Positions 32,794 to 42,568 of a stretch of DNA of 64,000 nucleotides are shown here, in pieces. This stretch comes from Vicia villosa (taxonomy: Eukaryota; Streptophyta; Magnoliopsida; Fabales; Fabaceae). The notes below the pieces were generated by a model. It made no database searches, had not been told where the DNA came from, and was given only the letters and a program-made list of their open reading frames with translations. Both the position numbers and the translations under genes were made by a program. Where the stretch lies: the NCBI RefSeq assembly GCF_029867415.1, contig NW_026705765.1, forward strand, positions 310,001 through 374,000, written 5' to 3'. How positions within the stretch are numbered: the first letter of the stretch is position 1; each line of letters begins with the position of its first letter.

Positions 32794-34175
32794 TTGCCCG
32801 ACTTAAGTTTCAAGGTTCTGGATGGCCACATCCGTACTCTTTTGGCTTGCAATTTGCAATTGCATGTATTGGCTAAGGTGTCCTCTATTGAAAGCTTTGC
32901 TTGTTGAGGTTGTTTATTGTAACCACCTAGATAAGGATTTTGACGATTCGATGGACCCGCATCCGGCCTCCATCCTTGTTGATAACCTTGATTACCTCTT
33001 TGTTGGTAACCTTGGTTATTGTTGTAAGATTGTTGTTGTTGTCTCCCACCATAACTTTGATTAGGATTAGAAACATAATTCACTTCTTCACCTGGTGGAG
33101 GACAAAAACCAGTTTGATGGTCACCCCTACACAATTCACAACACATCGCTTGTTGATTTTTAGTAGGGATCCCATTTATCTCTTTGATTTGTTGAGGGAG
33201 TTTTGACATTTGTTGAGTAAGCAATTCTACTTGTTGAGTCAATAACTTATTTTGAGCAAGTATTGCATCACTAGTATTCAACTCAAGAACTCTCGGCTTT
33301 CTTTGCGATGTACTACGGTTGTGTTGCCCTTGATGATCATTCAAAGCCATTATATCAATGATAGCAATTGCTTCTTCAGTAGTTTTTGACATCAAAGACC
33401 CACCCGCGGTGGCATCTAAAAGTGTTTTTGGTTGAGGTTGGAGTCCATTTCTAAATATATGGATTTGAGTCAATTCATCAAATCCATGCCCTTTACATTT
33501 TCGAACCATAGACTTGAACCTCTCCCACGCTTCATTTAGAGCTTCACTCGGACCTTGAGAGAACACCGCAATAGAAGTTTTTGCTTCCATGAACCTATTG
33601 TGTGGAAAGAACCGATCCAGAAATTTCTCTTCTAACTCGTTCCAATTAGTCATTCCATTGTTTGGTTGATCAAGGTACCATTCCTTAGATTTTCCTATCA
33701 AGGAATGAGGAAATAGTCTCCTGAAAACCTGTTCTTCTTCGTCCTTCGGAGCACCAATGGTTCCGGCGATCTTATAAAACTTTGTTAGATGAGTAAAAGG
33801 ATCCTCGTGATCTGCTCCCTTGAAAGGATTTTGATATAATAATTGAAGTAACCCCGTTTTCATCTCGGAGTTCCTTCCATTGGCTTGATCACGAGCAAAT
33901 TGTGCATTCAGACGAGGGCTATTAACACAAGGCCCTCGAGGTGGAACATTAGGATCCGCAACCATTTCTTCCTTAACTAAGTTTTCAACCGGAGTTGAAG
34001 AAGAAGATGCTTCTTGTTGTCTTCTTTCCCTAGCTAGTTGTCTCCGTCTACGAGTTTTGCTATTCTCTCTACGCGCAGTCCTTTCAATCTCAGGATCAAA
34101 AAGGAGTTGATCTGCAGGTACACGTCCTCGCATAAACTGTAATCTGAAAAAATAACCAAGCAAATTAACAAACAC
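32706..34175 (-). pseudogene. Element D gag
   Basis: This is the gag polyprotein of an Athila-type element, which assembles the virus-like particle. The likely start is the second Met (MRGRVPADQ, at about 34133), since the first 14 residues are hydrophobic leader-like sequence. An Arg-rich stretch (residues about 30-50) is followed by the retrotransposon gag domain, about 100-260, with FKGADHEDPFTHLTKFYKI, FPHSLIGKSKEWYLDQP and FLDRFFPHNRF. A zinc-knuckle-like CELCRGDHQTGFCPP lies near residue 345, then a Gln/Tyr/Gly-rich tail. The last ~65 residues are out of frame with the family pattern from about 32880 on, so the junction to pol is broken. The rest looks intact. Confidence 0.88.
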
Positions 34176-34262
34176 AAGGGATAAGAGCTAAGAAATAAGA
34201 GATTAATTATAAGAATTAATACAAAACAAACAATTGCAATGCTCGCAATATCTAAACAACAA

Positions 34263-34280
34263 TCCCCGACAACAGCGCCA
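34263..34280 (-). other. Primer binding site of element D (tRNA-Asp type)
   Basis: In the minus sense TGGCGCTGTTGTCGGGGA starts 3 bp after the 5' LTR. It matches the tRNA-Asp-type site TGGCGCCGTTGCCGGGGA except for two C-to-T changes. It fixes the LTR end at 34284 and the direction of the element. Confidence 0.85.
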
Positions 34281-34283
34281 TTT

Positions 34284-35201
34284 TGTTAAAAGTATATTGG
34301 AGTACTATTAGATTATCGTTTTCCACAGGGATTGGTGCGATATCACTTCCGTTCTATAGTTTATGTTGTCTTGAGTTAATGTTACTTTGGTTTTGGGTTT
34401 GCAAAAGATCATTCCACAATTTTAGTAGCAAGGATTAAATTAAATAAAGTTCTAAGTTTTAAAGAGAAGTATCAAGACTTGATTTCATCAACCTATAATT
34501 TGTATGTCTTCCTAACAACATGCGTATGAATTCGTTATCAATCATTATCTCACGTATCGTTCGTCTATATCGTTCGTTTCCGCAACATCATAGCAAGACT
34601 TACTTGATTTTTCAACCAACGATTTCTCAATCGATTGAACAACACAAATAAAATTTATAAATCGATACCAAGTGATTATCAACCATTAATTCCATGTCTA
34701 GACTTAATGTTTGATAGATGATAGAGTTAGGTCAAGATTTAACTATTGTATTTCACAAACATTTAAACCATAGAAAGATAAGATAAAGCAAACTAGATAA
34801 TCTATATTGATTAACAACTTGTTCATACACAATAGTTATAAGAAAAACATACAAAAAGTAAGGAAGATTACATCAAAGCCTTGACACAAAAGTGTTTAGC
34901 TATCCATTGACATGGTAGCTTGTATAAGAAGGAAGGAAGGAAGCATAGCAAGCATCAACGATAATTTCTCGACGATCAATGCTTCGATTCTTCTTCTCCA
35001 AGTCAAAATACTGAATTTAGGGTTTCTTGGCTCTCAAAATGGTCTAACTACTCAAAAATACAAAACTGATCTATATATAGAAAAACCAGAATCTGTGCAG
35101 CGCGCGTCGCGCGCTCCAGCTCGCGGCGCGAGCTATTCATTAAATGATAAAACTGCCCTAGAGCGCATCGCACGCTCTTCACCTCGCGATGCGCGGATGC
35201 C
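34284..35201 (-). repeat. 5' LTR of element D, downstream part
   Basis: It is the U5-side 918 bp of the LTR, matching 23995-24912 of the 3' LTR with scattered substitutions. It is interrupted after GGATGCC by element E, whose target duplication ATGCC is at 35197-35201. The LTR resumes at 42261. Confidence 0.92.
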
Positions 35202-37327
35202 TGATCGCGACTTTACGTGTCTATTAGTCGGGATAACTGCAAGTGCACAGTCGTGTCGTGTAGTTTTAAAAGATATCGAATCCACAGGGACTATAAATCG
35301 ACCTACCGTTATCTAAAGTTACTATGTAAAGCTAAGGCTAATGATATTTGGGTTTTTTTATAAATGGGGAAACTAAAATCTTAAATCTAGGTAAAAATAT
35401 AATAACAAACGGATATCAGTATGTATTTCATCTAACTTAGGTGATCCGAAGTTCCATTGGGCAGATTCTAATTAAATCAAAGATCTTTACTAACTATGTT
35501 ATTTAAAAGTCCTCCTCTCAAACTCTCGCTCTATTGATTCAGACTACGATCCTAACTCTTAATGTACGCTTTCGCCATCCCACCAGATTTAGAAACGCTT
35601 TTTGAAAACAACATAGTTAATAAAATGCTTGTCTTATGAAGTCGTCATCTACTTAAATCTCCTAATCTCAAACTCTCGCTCTGTTGACTCGGAACATGCT
35701 AATATCCCTAACGTACGCTTTCGCCATCCCGCGCGGGTGTAAAAACACTTTTTGAAAATAAATAAGTTCTAATTAGTTTTAATACGCTTTCGCCATCCTT
35801 AAAACTAATGTCCTATGTCTACTATCCAGTTAAAGATCTCAAACTTTCGCTCTATTGATTTTAACCTTTGACCGTCTTAACCCCTCAAACTTTCGCTCTA
35901 TTGGTTTTAAGACTTACTAATTAAATTAGACATACAAACCAAAAACAAGTGATAATTAATAAAACATAATTAAGCCAATTTAATTCGGATCCCTACGGTT
36001 AAATTACTTTACATACCGACATCTAAATAAATTAGCCAGACATACTTAAAGAAACAAACATGAAATTATAATTATTAAACATGGAATTATAATTATTAGG
36101 GTTAATGAACTTTTTCGTCCCTTTAAATATTTCAAATTTCGTTTTTAGTCCCTCCAAAATATTCCTTCAAGAAATCGTCCCTTCAAAATTTTTCTTCCGA
36201 ACTATTGGTCCCTAACGTCAAATTTCGTAGCTAATCGGTGGCTAAAGTCGTAGCTAATCTCTAGCAAATTTGACGTTAGGGACCAATAGTTTAGACAAAA
36301 AATTTTGAAGGGACGATTTCTTAATGAAAAATTTTGGAGGGACTAAAAACGAAATCTGCAATATTTAGAGGGACCAAAAAGTTCATTAACCCTAATTATT
36401 AAACATGAAATTATAATTACTAACCATATTATAATAATAATGATAAAACAATATTATAAGAACATAAAACTAAAATAATTGCAAATAAATAAACCTGGAA
36501 GTAAAGCAGACGAAATAAACTTGAATTAAATTGCGAACAAAACAAATCTTGAAACTTGAATGAAGCTTTGAAATAATGTCGGCAAGATTGTGATCCAAGA
36601 GTACATAAATTGTAGGCCTAAAACTAATGGTGTGGTAGTTCCTCAATGTGAGAAACTACCACTTTTACAAAGTGATAATATATGCCTAAAACTATGAACA
36701 GCTCTTCCGCGCCTAAAACTTGGATACTCTCAAATGAATGCTAAGCCTCTATTTATAGTGAATGGAAATGGAAGTTCCTTTCAGCATCATGTGAGAAGTA
36801 GTGGAGATCATGCGTGGGAAGTTGAGAAAAAGGTGGAGAAAATAGTGGAGAGGTGGAGACGGACGTCTCAAGTAGCTGACGTGGCGCTCTTTCACCCATT
36901 GGGCTTAGGAGACGTGCGTCTTCTGAGGAGACGTGGCAAGGAGAATGGAGACGGGCGTCTCCCACTTGGAGACGTGGCTTGGATGATGGGAACGTGCGTC
37001 CCTTGATTTGTGGAGGGTGAGACGACCGTCTCCCACTTGGAGACGTGGGGGCTTCAGCTTCACGTGGGCTGGATTTGTACTTGCACAATTTGGGCCTTCT
37101 TTGCACCCCTTTCTTGCTTCAACACCCTTTTTCCATCTTTTAGGCACAAATAGTAGTGATTTTAGCTCCATTTCTTTCCTTTTCACAATTAGTCTCAATT
37201 TTGAGCGTAAAACCTGAAACAATAGAAATACCAGCATAATACCAACATAAAACAACATAATTAAGCTAAAATAAGGAAATAATTGATATAAATCGAGCCA
37301 AATAAACGATACATTTTCGTGTTATCA
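35202..37327 (-). repeat. 3' LTR of element E, with MITE insertion
   Basis: It is 2,126 bp, of which 303 bp are the MITE plus its duplicated target. TATA motif at 36750-36757 (TATAAATA in the minus sense). The R/U5 side holds four copies of CTCAAACTYTCGCTCT (near 35518, 35668, 35839, 35884) and three of TACGCTTTCGCCATCC (near 35565, 35713, 35783). Small frames at 36734-37258 also occur in the other LTR and are considered shadows. Confidence 0.93.
36099..36392. mobile_element. Mutator-like MITE in one LTR of E
   Basis: A 294-bp sequence is present in the left LTR of E and absent from the right LTR. It is flanked by the perfect 9-bp duplication TAATTATTA (36090-36098 and 36393-36401). The inverted ends are about 125 bp long and roughly 90 percent alike, starting GGGTTAATGAACTTTTT and including GTTTTTAGTCCCTCCAAAAT and ACTATTGGTCCCTAACGTC. 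The 9-bp duplication and long TIRs fit the Mutator superfamily. It has no coding capacity. The empty site in the sister LTR proves its ends. Confidence 0.95.
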
Positions 37328-37348
37328 AATACCCCCACACTTAAACCA

Positions 37349-37366
37349 TTGCTTGTCCTCAAGCAA
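37349..37366 (-). promoter_or_regulatory. PPT-adjacent hairpin of element E
   Basis: On the plus strand TTGCTTG (37349-37355), loop TCCT and CAAGCAA (37360-37366) form a perfect 7-bp stem just beyond the polypurine tract. Compared with D, the fourth pair is C-G instead of T-A. Confidence 0.65.
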
Positions 37367-37724
37367 TCAACCACACGGTAAAAGAAAATGATTAAGCAAG
37401 TTTCGAAACAAGGGCATGACACGACTCCTAGTCATACGTGGTTACTAGGCAAAGGTTAGATCGATAGGTACTAAATGCCAACACCAAGGATACCGTAACG
37501 ACACAATGTCAAAAACTCCCCCATTATACAAACCAATTCGAATTATGCCATTATAACTCAACCTATATCTCTCGTTTTTCCTTTCACTCTTTTCATTCAA
37601 GCGCAATCACATTAAGCCCGTTATCCGTACACTCACATAGTAGGGGAAATCGGTTAGCGACTATGATCCTTTTCTTTTCTTTAGCACGGGGTTCTGGTTT
37701 TTTAAATGGTGAAGCCCCATCTTT

Positions 37725-37805
37725 CCCAAATGCGGTTGCGGGGGATCGAACCGTAGTCCACCCTACCAAGCCTAGTACCAGTGACCTCTAAGCCAACCAA
37801 CAGTG
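37725..37805 (-). other. tRNA-like/SINE-like module in element E
   Basis: In the minus sense an A-box-like TTGGCTTAGAGGT (37784-37796) is followed by a B-box-like GGTTCGATCCC (37742-37752), with about 30 bp between. The downstream text GCAACCGCATTTGGGAAAG resembles a tRNA-derived SINE body. No target duplication was found, so SINE identity is probable at best. Confidence 0.5.
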
Positions 37806-38338
37806 GGTGCTAATTAATAAATTCTTACATGCGTAACAACCGTTGGGCTAAATGACCGGGTGAGGGTCACCTAACTTAGAGGGTTATTATTATTTTTTTC
37901 AATCAAATCATTTATCTATTAAAAACAGGATCATTCACTTATATTCATCGACTCCCTACGTAGTTTGTGCTTAAGATGGTGCCGACTGCTAATATAAACT
38001 ACTTAAGAGCTACTTTGAACACTTGAGCCTAAGGTCTCGACATAATGGGCATCCAAATTGATATCACATAAAGAGGGGGTTTAGGGTGTCAGGACGGTAT
38101 CGATGTTGTTGAAACATCTCCAAGTCTTTCTAACAAAGCCTAAAGTAGGACAACCTCTATACTTTCAGAGTGTGTATGCCATGCGTCAAAATTCAAATTT
38201 TCGTTGGAGGTTAAAATTTTCAAATTTTTGGGAAATTCGATAACAACAGAAAATCATATATAAAGACTTGACAACATAACTAGAAAACAATAAAGCAACA
38301 AATGAAAGCGGTAAAGCTTCTCCCCCACACTTAAACCA

Positions 38339-38356
38339 AACATTGTCCTCAATGTT
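38339..38356 (-). promoter_or_regulatory. Second PPT-type hairpin of element E (internal)
   Basis: On the plus strand AACATTG (38339-38345), loop TCCT and CAATGTT (38350-38356) form a perfect 7-bp stem. All outer pairs differ from the other two hairpins, yet pairing and the TTG-TCCT-CAA core are kept. Confidence 0.65.
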
Positions 38357-38641
38357 TCGATCCAAGGTGGAGAAGAAAAGTCAGAACCTATATGGATGCA
38401 ACCGGCGGGCTATCACAACCAAATCTGCTCCGCGTCCGGAGGAAATATCTTCTCCTATCATGCTCATCAACTGTGTCACCACCAGCAGCAACACTCGTAG
38501 GAATGTGCGTGGAGACCCATTCATCTTTGAGATGATCGTCTATAGATTTTTCGCCTAGATATGGCCGAGACGTGACAAGCGATCCATATCTTTATTATCT
38601 GCAAATTCAAACGATAAAAGGAAAACATTAAACTGAAAACT

Positions 38642-38690
38642 CGTGAGTTGCCTCCCACGCAGCGCTTTGTTTAACGTCAATAGCTTGACG
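38642..38690 (-). promoter_or_regulatory. Two-hairpin element after the ORF stop codon (E)
   Basis: In the minus sense, 18 nt after the stop, CGTCAA (loop GCTA) TTGACG forms the first hairpin (38675-38690). After TTAAACAAAGCGCTG, CGTGGG (loop AGGCAA) CTCACG forms the second (38642-38659), with one G-T pair. Linker and loop are conserved with element D, while stem bases differ in a compensated way. Confidence 0.65.
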
Positions 38691-38708
38691 GCTTAAGAGT
38701 GCAAGCAC

Positions 38709-40331
38709 TCAAGGTGGTTCTCTTGAGAATGACTCCTCGGTTGAACTTTTAGCAAACCTCGTTTTCCATGGCCACTTATCAAGCCATCTCACATATCCCT
38801 CACCTTTTCTTTTCTTTCTTCTGTGGGGTGGTTCATTCTTTTGAAATCGCGGTGGCGGTTCTGGATCTATCAAAGGTTTCAGCTTTTCAAGTTCGGGTTT
38901 AGTGATATTATCCACCACCTCAAAGATTAACCTTACCCTCTTATCACTAACGACATTCTTAGTTTCATGGTCGTCTAAATTTCTCTTTTTATGCAAGACT
39001 TCAAATAAGGGTGCATTAGTGTGGATATTTTCCAATATCTTCACATACATTATGGATTTGGAGTCTACCTTAGCTTCCACAAAACTTTGCGGGAAAGAAT
39101 TCGGTGGGGTATAGGGAAGAGGAACAACTATAGGTGCTTCCTTCTCTACCTCTTCTACAACCTCCCTTTCATATGGTGTTGGTGAATTTTTCTCAATCTC
39201 CACTCTTTTCTCACTAGAAATCTCTTCAACCACATTATCACTTTCCTCAATCTCATAATCACTCTCCTCAATCTCATTGTCACTCTCCTCAGGAATTTCA
39301 ATTTGTTCTTCACTAATGGTTGTTTCCATATACTCCTCAAGTAAGTGTCCTAGCGACTTTTGTTCAAGTTGGGAGATTTGAGTTTCTAATGCCATGTTGT
39401 GAGTCGCGAGGGACTCAACCATAATGGTCAGTTGCCTAAGGGTTTCATTGTTTTGAAGACTTTGTTTGATAAACTCTTGGTTTTGGACGGTTTGTGTCTT
39501 TACAAAGTGCTCCATCATGGCTTCTAATCTAGAGTGAGTCAGCGTCTCGTCGGGATCCTCCATTGGTGTTTCGAAGTTAAAATTATGGGACTCTTGAGGT
39601 TCTTCAAAGGGAGTTAGCGTTGCGTTTTGTGTTTCCTCAAGGTGCTTCGTCATCATAGATTCTAGCCTAGAGAGAGTTTGTGCTTCAATGAATTCCTCCA
39701 TTAAGATTTCGAGGTTGGATTTATGGTAATCTTGCGACTCCTCAAAATGTTGGGCGTGGTGATCGTAGAGAGAATTCGGTTGATGATAAGTTTGCGTTGC
39801 ATTGAAATCCTCTATTGATGCTTCGAGGTTAGAATTATAGGATTCTTGTGGTTCCTTGAAGTAGGTTAGCGTCGCGTTTTGTGTTTCCACAAAGTGCCTC
39901 GTCATCATAGATGTTTCATTAAAATTTCCCATTATTATTTCGAGGTCGGATTTATGGGATTCTGGTGACTCCTCAAAATATTGGTTGTGGTGATTGTAGG
40001 GGAAATTCGGTTGAGGATAAGTTTGGTTGGGATTATAAAACTCTTGTGGTTCCTCAAAATGTTGGGATTGGTGATTATAGAGGGAAGTCGGTTGAGGATA
40101 AGCTAGTGTCGAATTGTAATCCCCAATTAATGTTTCGAGGTTTGGATTGTAGGTTTCTTGTGGTTCCTCGAAATGTTGAGATTGGGAGTTGCAAATGTAA
40201 TTTGGGTGAGAATGAATTGGTGGCGCAGCATTGAAATTCTCCAATAGTATTTCGAGATCGGATTTATAGGATTCAGGTGATTCCTCGAAATACTGGGAGT
40301 GGGGGTTATAGAAAAAGTTTGGGTGATACAT
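38709..40331 (-). CDS. Element E 540-residue repeat-rich protein with Athila linker-like C-terminus
   Basis: This is the only ORF of E, intact, starting 79 nt after the primer site. Residues 1 to about 270 consist of diverged repeats of a unit like YNHQSQHFEEPQEFYNPN with interspersed LE...NFN.T segments. A coiled-coil-like stretch follows (LTIMVESLATHNMALETQISQL). An acidic region (EESDNEIEESDYEIEES, E/V-rich) leads to VPLPYTPP...YVKILENIHTNAPLFEVL...KKRNLDDHET. That order matches the Athila gag-protease linker of element D (IPYPPGP...FLDIFSKLQINVPFSEAL...KKRRFLDHEL) minus a short piece. The C-terminus is basic (HRRKKRKG). No protease, zinc knuckle or gag capsid domain was recognised. It may be a gag-linker derivative with RNA- or Gag-binding role; that is inference. 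Confidence 0.75.
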   Translation of the reverse strand: MYHPNFFYNPHSQYFEESPESYKSDLEILLENFNAAPPIHSHPNYICNSQSQHFEEPQETYNPNLETLIGDYNSTLAYPQPTSLYNHQSQHFEEPQEFYNPNQTYPQPNFPYNHHNQYFEESPESHKSDLEIIMGNFNETSMMTRHFVETQNATLTYFKEPQESYNSNLEASIEDFNATQTYHQPNSLYDHHAQHFEESQDYHKSNLEILMEEFIEAQTLSRLESMMTKHLEETQNATLTPFEEPQESHNFNFETPMEDPDETLTHSRLEAMMEHFVKTQTVQNQEFIKQSLQNNETLRQLTIMVESLATHNMALETQISQLEQKSLGHLLEEYMETTISEEQIEIPEESDNEIEESDYEIEESDNVVEEISSEKRVEIEKNSPTPYEREVVEEVEKEAPIVVPLPYTPPNSFPQSFVEAKVDSKSIMYVKILENIHTNAPLFEVLHKKRNLDDHETKNVVSDKRVRLIFEVVDNITKPELEKLKPLIDPEPPPRFQKNEPPHRRKKRKGEGYVRWLDKWPWKTRFAKSSTEESFSREPP

Positions 40332-40409
40332 AGTAGTAAATGAAAAGAAAGAAAAAAAATGCCTTAGTCTCTACGGTGTAACAGCGATTTACGATATCGA
40401 CTTAAATAG

Positions 40410-40427
40410 TCCGCGGCAACGGCGCCA
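40410..40427 (-). other. Primer binding site of element E (tRNA-Asp type)
   Basis: In the minus sense TGGCGCCGTTGCCGCGGA starts 6 bp after the 5' LTR. It matches the tRNA-Asp-type site TGGCGCCGTTGCCGGGGA in all but one position. It is the same primer type as element D. Confidence 0.85.
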
Positions 40428-40433
40428 AAAACT

Positions 40434-42255
40434 TGATCGCGACTTTACGTGTCTATTAGTCGGGATAACTGCAAGTGCACAGTCGTGTCGTGTAGTTTTA
40501 AAAGATATCGAATCCACAGGGACTATAAATCGACCTACCGTTATCTAAAGTTACTATGTAAAGCTAAGGCTAATGATATTTGGGTTTTTTATAAATGGGG
40601 AAACTAAAATCTTAAATCTAGGTAAAAATATAATAACAAACGGATATCAGTATGTATTTCATCTAACTTAGGTGATCCGAAGTTCCATTGGCCAGATTCT
40701 AATTAAATCAAAGATCTTTACTAACTATGTTATTTAAAAGTCCTCCTCTCAAACTCTCGCTCTATTGATTCAGACTACGATCCTAACTCTTAATGTACGC
40801 TTTCGCCATCCCACCAGATTTAGAAACGCTTTTTGAAAACAACATAGTTAATAAAATGCTTGTCTTATGAAGTCGTCATCTACTTAAATCTCCTAATCTC
40901 AAACTCTCGCTCTGTTGACTCGGAACATGCTAATATCCCTAACGTACGCTTTCGCCATCCCGCGCGGGTGTAAAAACACTTTTTGAAAATAAATAAGTTC
41001 TAATTAGTTTTAATACGCTTTCGCCATCCTTAAAACTAATGTCCTATGTCTACTATCCAGTTAAAGATCTCAAACTTTCGCTCTATTGATTTTAACCTTT
41101 GACCGTCTTAACCCCTCAAACTTTCGCTCTATTGGTTTTAAGACTTACTAATTAAATTAGACATACAAACCAAAAACAAGTGATAATTAATAAAACATAA
41201 TTAAGCCAATTTAATTCGGATCCCTACGGTTAAATTACTTTACATACCGACATCTAAATAAATTAGCCAGACATACTTAAAGAAACAAACATGAAATTAT
41301 AATTATTAAACATGGAATTATAATTATTAAACATGAAATTATAATTACTAACCATATTATAATAATAATGATAAAACAATATTATAAGAACATAAAACTA
41401 AAATAATTGCAAATAAATAAACCTGGAAGTAAAGCAGACGAAATAAACTTGAATTAAATTGCGAACAAAACAAATCTTGAAACTTGAATGAAGCTTTGAA
41501 ATAATGTCGGCAAGATTGTGATCCAAGAGTACATAAATTGTAGGCCTAAAACTAATGGTGTGGTAGTTCCTCAATGTGAGAAACTACCACTTTTACAAAG
41601 TGATAATATATGCCTAAAACTATGAACAGCGCTTCCGCGCCTAAAACTTGGATACTCTCAAATGAATGCTAAGCCTCTATTTATAGTGAATGGAAATGGA
41701 AGTTCCTTTCAGCATCATGTGAGAAGTAGTGGAGATCATGCGTGGGAAGTTGAGAAAAAGGTGGAGAAAATAGTGGAGAGGTGGAGACGGACGTCTCAAG
41801 TAGCTGACGTGGCGCTCTTTCACCCATTGGGCTTAGGAGACGTGCGTCTTCTGAGGAGACGTGGCAAGGAGAATGGAGACGGGCGTCTCCCACTTGGAGA
41901 CGTGGCTTGGATGATGGGAACGTGCGTCCCTTGATTTGTGGAGGGTGAGACGACCGTCTCCCACTTGGAGACGTGGGGGCTTCAGCTTCACGTGGGCTGG
42001 ATTTGTACTTGCACAATTTGGGCCTTCTTTGCACCCCTTTCTTGCTTCAACACCCTTTTTCCATCTTTTAGGCACAAATAGTAGTGATTTTAGCTCCATT
42101 TCTTTCCTTTTCACAATTAGTCTCAATTTTGAGCGTAAAACCTGAAACAATAGAAATACCAGCATAATACCAACATAAAACAACATAATTAAGCTAAAAT
42201 AAGGAAATAATTGATATAAATCGAGCCAAATAAACGATACATTTTCGTGTTATCA
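40434..42255 (-). repeat. 5' LTR of element E (without MITE)
   Basis: It is 1,822 bp and almost identical to the other LTR, lacking only the MITE. TATA motif at 41678-41685 (minus sense). Its undisturbed TAATTATTA-containing target shows the pre-insertion state of the MITE site. Confidence 0.94.
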
Positions 42256-42260
42256 ATGCC

Positions 42261-42568
42261 ACTGACTTTGAACTGCAAAATTTCTTTCACAGCGCGCGGC
42301 GCGCGCTCCTGCTCGCGACGCGCCCTTGAGCAGAACTTGAAATATTGTCTTTGCAAATGGCTCAATAATCCAAGCCTCAAAATTACACCTAATAAAAGAA
42401 AACCTGCACAAAAATCACTAAAAACAACGATTATAAAAAGACGAAAGCTTAAAAACTAAACTACTATTATTTACTTCAAAATAAACGGGGTTTCATGAAT
42501 TTGCGATAAAAATAAGTCGAAAGGTACCAACTATAAAAGCAAATATTAACACACTTTGGCACCTAACA
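42261..42568 (-). repeat. 5' LTR of element D, upstream part
   Basis: These 308 bp continue the LTR after element E and end in ACCTAACA at 42568. Directly outside is the second GTCAT target duplication of D. With 34284-35201 the total is 1,226 bp, the same as the 3' LTR. Confidence 0.92.

Larger units (their letters stand above)
37328..38641 (-). other. Element E 3' region with two polypurine tract/hairpin units
   Basis: In the minus sense the polypurine tract AAGTGTGGGGGTATT adjoins the 3' LTR (37328-37342). A second copy (AAGTGTGGGGGAGA) lies at 38319-38332. Each is followed at the same distance by a TCCT-loop hairpin. Between them are a tRNA-like module (37725-37805) and otherwise unrecognised sequence. 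The second unit may be a relict of an earlier 3' end. Confidence 0.65.
35202..42255 (-). mobile_element. Element E: young non-autonomous Athila-related LTR element
   Basis: Bounded by TGAT..ATCA termini and by the perfect target duplication ATGCC (35197-35201, 42256-42260) within D's LTR. LTRs are 35202-37327 and 40434-42255. Without the MITE and its duplication they differ by one base in length and by two substitutions that I could find (near 35461/40692 and 36703/41634). The minus-sense order is 5' LTR, tRNA-Asp-type primer site, one 540-residue ORF, 3' region, polypurine tract, 3' LTR. No protease, RT, RNase H or integrase is present, so it must rely on another element's proteins. Shared primer site, polypurine tract and hairpins make an Athila relative the likely helper. 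Confidence 0.92.
23995..42568 (-). mobile_element. Athila-type Ty3/gypsy element D, complete, carrying nested E
   Basis: Element D is bounded by TGTT..AACA and by the perfect target duplication GTCAT at 23990-23994 and 42569-42573. In minus orientation it has a 5' LTR (42568-42261 and 35201-34284, split by element E), a tRNA-Asp-type primer site, gag, pol (protease, RT, RNase H, integrase), an additional ORF and a polypurine tract, then the 3' LTR (25220-23995). Both LTRs are 1,226 bp once E and its duplication are removed. They differ at about 20 positions in the first 400 bp alone, so the insertion is fairly old. The additional ORF after pol and the primer type indicate the Athila lineage. 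Pol is broken in several places. Confidence 0.93.

Noticed and set aside
36734..37258. Frames of 69 to 117 codons in E's LTRs (also 41662-42186)
   Set aside because: Overlapping frames on both strands in an LTR leader, identical only because the two LTRs are identical. No recognisable protein.
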